Part shown: one piece after another, positions 5,739 to 9,551 of the stretch
Layout of the letters: each line of letters begins with the position of its first letter
Numbering within the stretch: position 1 is the stretch's first letter
Source: an uncultured Campylobacter sp.
GTDB lineage: Bacteria; Actinomycetota; Actinomycetes; Mycobacteriales; Mycobacteriaceae
Assembly (NCBI GenBank): GCA_946221035.1
Contig: CAMIME010000060.1
Location: 1 to 9,551 of the forward strand
DNA: 9,551 bases
Reading direction: 5' to 3'
Translations under genes and position numbers: made by a program
The notes under the pieces: generated by a model
Told to the model about the DNA's origin: nothing
What the model saw: only the letters and a program-made list of their open reading frames with translations
Databases searched by the model: none

Positions 5739-7163
5739 ATGTCAGACCTCAATTTCAGGTTTACGTCCATCGGTCCGTTGGGCGAGGCGCAGGTGAAAAT
5801 CGAGGGGTTCACGGTAATCACTGGTGAGAACAACACGGGTAAGTCCTACCTTGCTCATTCGATCTACGGGTTGCTCCGGCACGTTACGACGGCGAGACGG
5901 CTACCGCTTTCCGGGCGTGTTCCGCATCCCGCGGAAATGGATGCGCTTACCACCCTCCCCGTGATTGAACAGCTCGATCGTCACGGAGTGGCGAACCTTG
6001 ATCTATCGCTGTTGTCTCCTCTGACCAACGAGCTTCTCGAGCAAATATCGACCGAGTTTTCTCAACGTATTGGCACCGTATTTGCTACGGGAGATGAGGC
6101 ATTCGGCACGGCGCGCGTCTCACTCCAGGTCTCGGACATCGATCTCACGCTGTTGAACGGGTTCAACGGCACGCTGAGTATTGGGCGCTCAAATCCTGTC
6201 GCTTCAGTGCGTTTCCTGCAATCAACTACCTCTCTCTGCTTTGAATCCCTTGAAGGCTTTGCTGAGTCCGACCCGTCGTCCATTGAGAACTGGGTTCGGC
6301 GCACGGTGGCGAGGGCTCTGTTGCGAGCCAGCGTCCCAGGCGTCCTTATATCTAGCGCGGAAAGAACCGGGGCGGTGATTTTCCAGCGGGAGTTAGACTT
6401 CGCGCGCTCGAAGTTGCTGGAGGAGGTGTTGGACTCAAGTGAGAGCTCTGACGGCCTTTCCATACTGAGGGAAGGGGCAGTGGAACACCCGGATGCTGTC
6501 ACTGCAAACGTCGACTTCATCCGGAGACTTCCTGACATCCCGAGTACGCCGAGCGAAGTTATTCGGGAAAACCCGGAAATTGCCACCTTGCTACGAAAGA
6601 TCGTGGGTGGCGAATACCAAGCGGACGACCATTCACTGACTTTCGTCTCGGACACAGTCCAACTCCCACTGGGTGCGAGCTCCTCAGCGATTCGTTCACT
6701 AGTGGACCTTTGGTTCTACATAATGCACGTTGTCAAAGCCGGCGACATCTTGATTATCGACGAACCGGAGTTGAACCTGCACCCCCGGAACCAGCGCCTC
6801 CTCGCGAGGCTCCTAGTCATGGTGCACAACGCTGGCGTGAAGATTCTTATCACCACCCATTCGGATTACATCGTTCGGGAACTGAGCTCTCTTGTGGTGT
6901 TCAGAGAGATCTGCCATGCAATCCCTGCCGATGTGGAAGCGACGCTTGAAGAACAGGGGATTCATGCAAGCATGGGTCTAAACCGAGACTCGCTGCATGT
7001 TTATTCAACGTCTGCGCCGACAACGGCCACCCCCGTTGCTCTCACTGAGATCGAGGTGAATGAATCTGGCATCGAACCGACGACGTTCGACGACGTGATC
7101 TCTAGCCAGAATGAGCTTTACGACATGGTCCGCTGGGGGGCAGATGTCCAAGCCGGTTCGTGA
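5739..7163 (+). CDS. AAA/ABC-type ATPase (AAA_15/AAA_21, OLD-like), putative defence ATPase
   Basis: 474 aa with a complete ABC-type ATPase core split by a long middle region. Walker A is GENNTGKS (29-36). The middle contains ISSAERTGAVIFQREL (204-219), a SERTG element typical of the AAA_15 group. The signature-like LGASSSAIRSL is at 311-321, Walker B ILIIDEPELNLHP at 337-349 with catalytic Glu342, and the switch histidine in ITTHSDYIVREL at 371-382. No Toprim nuclease domain follows, unlike full OLD proteins or GajA; the C-terminal 90 residues are unassigned. The ATG at 5739 is chosen because GGGAG lies 5 nt upstream and the ATPase fold begins at once; an upstream in-frame start at 5598 would overlap the divergent small gene and add low-quality sequence. 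It overlaps the next gene by 20 nt. Sampled GC is about 52%, below its neighbours, suggesting transfer. Related ATPases pair with nucleases in Septu and PARIS. Confidence 0.85.
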   Translation: MSDLNFRFTSIGPLGEAQVKIEGFTVITGENNTGKSYLAHSIYGLLRHVTTARRLPLSGRVPHPAEMDALTTLPVIEQLDRHGVANLDLSLLSPLTNELLEQISTEFSQRIGTVFATGDEAFGTARVSLQVSDIDLTLLNGFNGTLSIGRSNPVASVRFLQSTTSLCFESLEGFAESDPSSIENWVRRTVARALLRASVPGVLISSAERTGAVIFQRELDFARSKLLEEVLDSSESSDGLSILREGAVEHPDAVTANVDFIRRLPDIPSTPSEVIRENPEIATLLRKIVGGEYQADDHSLTFVSDTVQLPLGASSSAIRSLVDLWFYIMHVVKAGDILIIDEPELNLHPRNQRLLARLLVMVHNAGVKILITTHSDYIVRELSSLVVFREICHAIPADVEATLEEQGIHASMGLNRDSLHVYSTSAPTTATPVALTEIEVNESGIEPTTFDDVISSQNELYDMVRWGADVQAGS

Positions 7164-7653
7164 CTCCCTTCGGAAAATCCTGGCCGATGGTGCCCTCCTG
7201 CAGGTCGATCCCGAGGGGCAGGTGCAACTTACAGAAAAGAACTACTCCGTAACCCTGGTTAATATCCCCGGTGGGTCGCTCGTCATCAAACCGGATGCTC
7301 TGAAGCCCGAGGGGTTCATAAACGGAGATCCCTATGGAAGACGGGCCGATTACGTGCTTATTGATTTCGCTTCATCGAGGCTGACCTTCATTGAGCTCAA
7401 GTCGCGCAATCCAAACTATGCCCGTGTGAAGGATCAACTGCGGGGCGCGCAGGCCACCCTGGCGTATGTCGCGGCACTGATGGTGGTGTTTGAGGGAATC
7501 GATCCCGAGTGGGAAAAGTACGAACGAAGATTTGTACTGTTCCAATCCAGCGGCGGCAAGGACTCACGGAAACACAACACAACGCCTGACCAATTCCTCT
7601 CGCTTCGTCGGGGTGGGGATAAACCGGTTCCGTATGTGACCCTAAGGGCATGA
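7144..7653 (+). CDS. Putative PD-(D/E)XK nuclease-like partner of the ATPase
   Basis: 169 aa, soluble. No named family recognised, but the centre has the layout of a PD-(D/E)XK nuclease core: GRRADYVLID with Asp69, a short turn, then the strand LTFIELKSRN with Glu84 and Lys86 (ExK), followed by a helix with Gln98 (KDQLRGAQATLAYVAAL). A mostly beta N-terminal part (about 18-55) precedes it, and the C-terminal 40 residues (KYERRFVLFQSSGG onwards) look like further strands. The ATG at 7144 overlaps the end of the ATPase gene by 20 nt, which implies coupled translation and a joint function; an in-frame ATG at 7111 is possible but lies deeper in the ATPase gene. Only a G-rich tract serves as ribosome site. 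Sampled GC is about 50%. The nuclease call rests on these few residues and on context. The stop at 7653 is 4 nt before the groEL2 operator. Confidence 0.68.
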   Translation: MSKPVRDSLRKILADGALLQVDPEGQVQLTEKNYSVTLVNIPGGSLVIKPDALKPEGFINGDPYGRRADYVLIDFASSRLTFIELKSRNPNYARVKDQLRGAQATLAYVAALMVVFEGIDPEWEKYERRFVLFQSSGGKDSRKHNTTPDQFLSLRRGGDKPVPYVTLRA

Positions 7654-7657
7654 GCGT

Positions 7658-7684
7658 CTTGCACTCAACCCACCCGAGTGCTAA
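7658..7684 (+). promoter_or_regulatory. CIRCE operator 1 (HrcA binding site)
   Basis: Inverted repeat CTTGCACTC (7658-7666), a 9-nt spacer, and GAGTGCTAA (7676-7684). The CIRCE consensus is TTAGCACTC-N9-GAGTGCTAA; the left arm differs at two positions, the right arm is perfect. HrcA represses chaperonin genes through this site until heat shock. Confidence 0.93.
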
Positions 7685-7687
7685 AAA
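7659..7687 (+). promoter_or_regulatory. Candidate groEL2 promoter overlapping CIRCE 1
   Basis: TTGCAC (7659-7664) and TAAAAA (7682-7687) are exactly 17 nt apart. The -35 box lies within the left arm and the -10 box overlaps the right arm of CIRCE 1, so bound HrcA would exclude RNA polymerase. It predicts a groEL2 leader of about 140 nt. Confidence 0.5.
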
Positions 7688-7692
7688 CGGTG

Positions 7693-7719
7693 TTGGCACT
7701 CGCCCATGTAGAGTGCCAA
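7693..7719 (+). promoter_or_regulatory. CIRCE operator 2 (HrcA binding site)
   Basis: Perfect 9-bp inverted repeat TTGGCACTC (7693-7701) and GAGTGCCAA (7711-7719) around a 9-nt spacer. One compensated change in each arm from the CIRCE consensus keeps the symmetry. It lies just downstream of the candidate promoter, within the first part of the leader. Confidence 0.95.
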
Positions 7720-7730
7720 TGAGCGGGTGA

Positions 7731-7751
7731 GGCTGAGACCACTCGTCAGCC
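7731..7751 (+). promoter_or_regulatory. Hairpin in the groEL2 leader
   Basis: GGCTGA (7731-7736) and TCAGCC (7746-7751) form a perfect 6-bp stem with a 9-nt loop in the long untranslated leader of groEL2. Function unknown; it could influence mRNA stability. The rest of the leader to 7813 shows nothing further. Confidence 0.35.
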
Positions 7752-7813
7752 GTGCCGTCGCGGGCGCCTGCTTAAATCGACGACCTGAGTGACCGTCCAC
7801 GAAACCTATATAT

Positions 7814-7819
7814 AAGGAG
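7814..7819 (+). promoter_or_regulatory. Ribosome binding site of groEL2
   Basis: AAGGAG, 12 nt before the ATG at 7832, directly after an AT-rich TATATATA stretch. It fixes the start of groEL2, whose first residues MAKMIAFDEEARR match the family. Confidence 0.85.
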
Positions 7820-7831
7820 CGACACACTCAC

Positions 7832-9472
7832 ATGGCAAAGATGATTGCCTTCGACGAAGAAGCACGCCGCAGCCTCGAAAGCGGCCTGAACACCCTGGCT
7901 GACGCCGTGAAGGTCACGCTGGGCCCCAAGGGCCGCAACGTGGTGCTGGAGAAGTCCTGGGGCGCGCCGACGATTACCAACGACGGCGTGACCATTGCCA
8001 AGGAAATCGAACTCGAGGACCCGTACGAGAAGATCGGCGCCGAGCTGGTCAAGGAAGTTGCCAAGAAGACTGATGACGTCGCTGGCGACGGCACCACCAC
8101 CGCAACCGTCCTCGCCCAGGCGCTAGTGCGCGAGGGCCTGCGCAACGTTGCCGCCGGTTCCAACCCGATGGGCATCAAGCGCGGCATCCAGGCGGCCACC
8201 GACAAGGTGACCAAGCACCTGCTCGACTCCGCTAAGGAAGTTGAGACGCAGGAGGAAATTGCCTCCACCGCAGGCATCTCGGCCTCCGACCCGGAGATTG
8301 GCAAGAAGATCGCCGAGGCCATGTACGCCGTGGGCAACGGCTCCGTGAACAAGGAGTCCGTGATCACCGTCGAGGAGTCCAACACCTTCGGCGTGGACCT
8401 CGAGGTGACCGAGGGTATGCGCTTTGACAAGGGCTTCATCTCCGCATACTTCGCCACCGACATGGAGCGCGGCGAGGCCGTGCTCGAGGACCCGTACATC
8501 CTTCTGGTCTCCGGCAAGATCTCCAACGTCAAGGACCTCGTGCCGGTGCTCGAGCAGGTCATGCAGACCGGCAAGCCGCTGCTGATCATCGCCGAGGACG
8601 TCGAGGGCGAGGCGCTGTCCACCCTCGTGGTGAACAAGATCCGCGGCACCTTCAAGTCCGTCGCGGTGAAGGCACCGGGCTTCGGCGACCGCCGCAAGGC
8701 GATGCTGCAGGACCTGGCCATCCTCACCGGCGGCCAGGTCATCTCCGAGGAGGTCGGCCTGTCGCTGGAGACCGCTGACCTCGCTCTGCTTGGCCAGGCC
8801 CGCAAGGTCGTGGTGACCAAGGACGAGACCACCATCGTCCAGGGTGCGGGCGACCAGGAGCAGATCGAGGGCCGCGTGCGCCAGATCCGCGCCGAAATCG
8901 AGAACTCCGATTCCGACTACGACCGCGAGAAGCTCAACGAGCGCCTGGCCAAGCTCGCCGGCGGCGTTGCCGTGATCAAGGTCGGCGCCGCCACCGAGGT
9001 GGAGCTGAAGGAGCAGAAGCTGCGCATCGAGGACGCTGTCCGAAACGCCAAGGCTGCTGTCGAGGAAGGCATCGTTGCCGGCGGTGGCGTCGCTCTCCTG
9101 CAGGCCGCCAAGGAGCTCGAGGGCGACCTGGGCCTCGAGGGCGACGAGGCCACCGGCGTGCGCATCGTCCGCGAGGCGCTTTCCGCCCCGCTGAAGCAGA
9201 TCGCACTGAACGCTGGCCTGGAGCCGGGCGTGGTTGCAGACAAGGTTGCCAACCTCCCGGAGGGCCAGGGCCTGAACGCCGCGACCGGCGAGTACGTGAA
9301 CATGATGGAGTCCGGCATCAACGACCCGGCCAAGGTCACCCGTTCCGCTCTCCAGAACGCCGCGTCCATCGCCGCCCTCTTCCTCACCACCGAGGCGGTT
9401 GTGGCTGACAAGCCGGAGCCGGCCGGTGCCGCAGGCGCGGGCATGGACCCCGAGGCCATGGGCATGATGTAA
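7832..9472 (+). CDS. groEL2: 60-kDa chaperonin GroEL2 (Hsp60/Cpn60)
   Basis: ATP-dependent protein-folding chaperonin of the cytoplasm; 14 subunits form a double ring that works with GroES. 546 aa, full family length. Visible: LGPKGRNVVLE (30-40), ITNDGVTIAKEI (48-59), the nucleotide site GDGTTTATVLA (85-95), apical domain including RGTFKSVAVKAPGFGDRRKAML (271-292), catalytic Asp401 in RIEDAV, and the Cpn60 signature AAVEEGIVAGGG (408-419). No groES lies upstream. The tail ends GMDPEAMGMM, a Gly/Met-rich end and not the His-rich tail of actinobacterial GroEL1, so this is the essential groEL2 copy encoded alone. Codon choice is strongly biased to GC-ending codons (a sampled line is 65% GC), as expected for a highly expressed gene. 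Regulated by HrcA through two CIRCE sites. Confidence 0.98.
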   Translation: MAKMIAFDEEARRSLESGLNTLADAVKVTLGPKGRNVVLEKSWGAPTITNDGVTIAKEIELEDPYEKIGAELVKEVAKKTDDVAGDGTTTATVLAQALVREGLRNVAAGSNPMGIKRGIQAATDKVTKHLLDSAKEVETQEEIASTAGISASDPEIGKKIAEAMYAVGNGSVNKESVITVEESNTFGVDLEVTEGMRFDKGFISAYFATDMERGEAVLEDPYILLVSGKISNVKDLVPVLEQVMQTGKPLLIIAEDVEGEALSTLVVNKIRGTFKSVAVKAPGFGDRRKAMLQDLAILTGGQVISEEVGLSLETADLALLGQARKVVVTKDETTIVQGAGDQEQIEGRVRQIRAEIENSDSDYDREKLNERLAKLAGGVAVIKVGAATEVELKEQKLRIEDAVRNAKAAVEEGIVAGGGVALLQAAKELEGDLGLEGDEATGVRIVREALSAPLKQIALNAGLEPGVVADKVANLPEGQGLNAATGEYVNMMESGINDPAKVTRSALQNAASIAALFLTTEAVVADKPEPAGAAGAGMDPEAMGMM

Positions 9473-9487
9473 GCCCGCCTTCATCGG

Positions 9488-9514
9488 AAGCGCGTCCTTC
9501 GGGGCGCGCTTTTT
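9488..9514 (+). terminator. Intrinsic terminator of groEL2
   Basis: AAGCGCGTCC (9488-9497), a TTCG tetraloop, and GGGCGCGCTT (9502-9511) form a 10-bp stem with one G-T pair, followed by T residues to 9514. It begins 15 nt after the groEL2 stop. The remaining bases to the right edge show no feature. Confidence 0.93.
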
Positions 9515-9551
9515 GCTTATCGACGAACCTCCGGCCCCCACGCCCCAACCC

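Noticed and set aside
8123..9541. Long minus-strand frames opposite groEL2
   Set aside because: They mirror the strong codon bias of groEL2, have no ribosome site, and read as low-complexity Leu/Gly/His/Asp-rich sequence.

Overview
The window looks like a chromosomal segment of a GC-rich actinobacterium, most likely Corynebacterium. Four things point that way: an MrpA fused to an MrpB domain, a stand-alone groEL2 behind two CIRCE operators, several starts that look leaderless, and a leucine-type leader peptide. This assignment is inference; no taxonomic marker gene is present.

Left part, minus strand. The start of a Mrp (multisubunit Na+/H+ antiporter) operon is visible: a complete mrpA/B fusion (258-3221) followed, with no gap, by the first 85 codons of mrpC, which runs off the left edge. 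Upstream is a 210-bp stretch with an AT-rich promoter-like island and a perfect hairpin. Next comes a 172-aa protein (3432-3950) resembling only the C-terminal regulatory part of 2-isopropylmalate synthase (LeuA), without the catalytic barrel. It is preceded by what looks like a complete leucine attenuation leader: a promoter, a leaderless 21-codon peptide with four Leu codons, a hairpin, and an 8-bp complementarity between the Leu codons and the Shine-Dalgarno sequence. Then follow an M20-family metallopeptidase (4166-5509) and, 19 nt upstream of it, an unannotated 44-codon gene (5529-5663). Both have a -10-like hexamer exactly 7 nt before the ATG.

Right part, plus strand. A two-gene module (5739-7653) encodes an ABC/OLD-like AAA ATPase and, with a 20-nt overlap, a small protein with PD-(D/E)XK nuclease features. 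Its base composition is visibly lower in GC than its neighbours (hand counts on sampled 60-base lines: about 50-52% versus 65% in groEL2). It fits the pattern of ATPase-nuclease defence systems such as Septu and PARIS but is not one I can name. It ends 4 nt before the first CIRCE operator of groEL2 with no visible terminator between. groEL2 (7832-9472) closes the window with a strong intrinsic terminator.

The best candidates for something undescribed are the ATPase-nuclease pair at the groEL2 control region and the leucine attenuator that controls a catalytically empty LeuA fragment.
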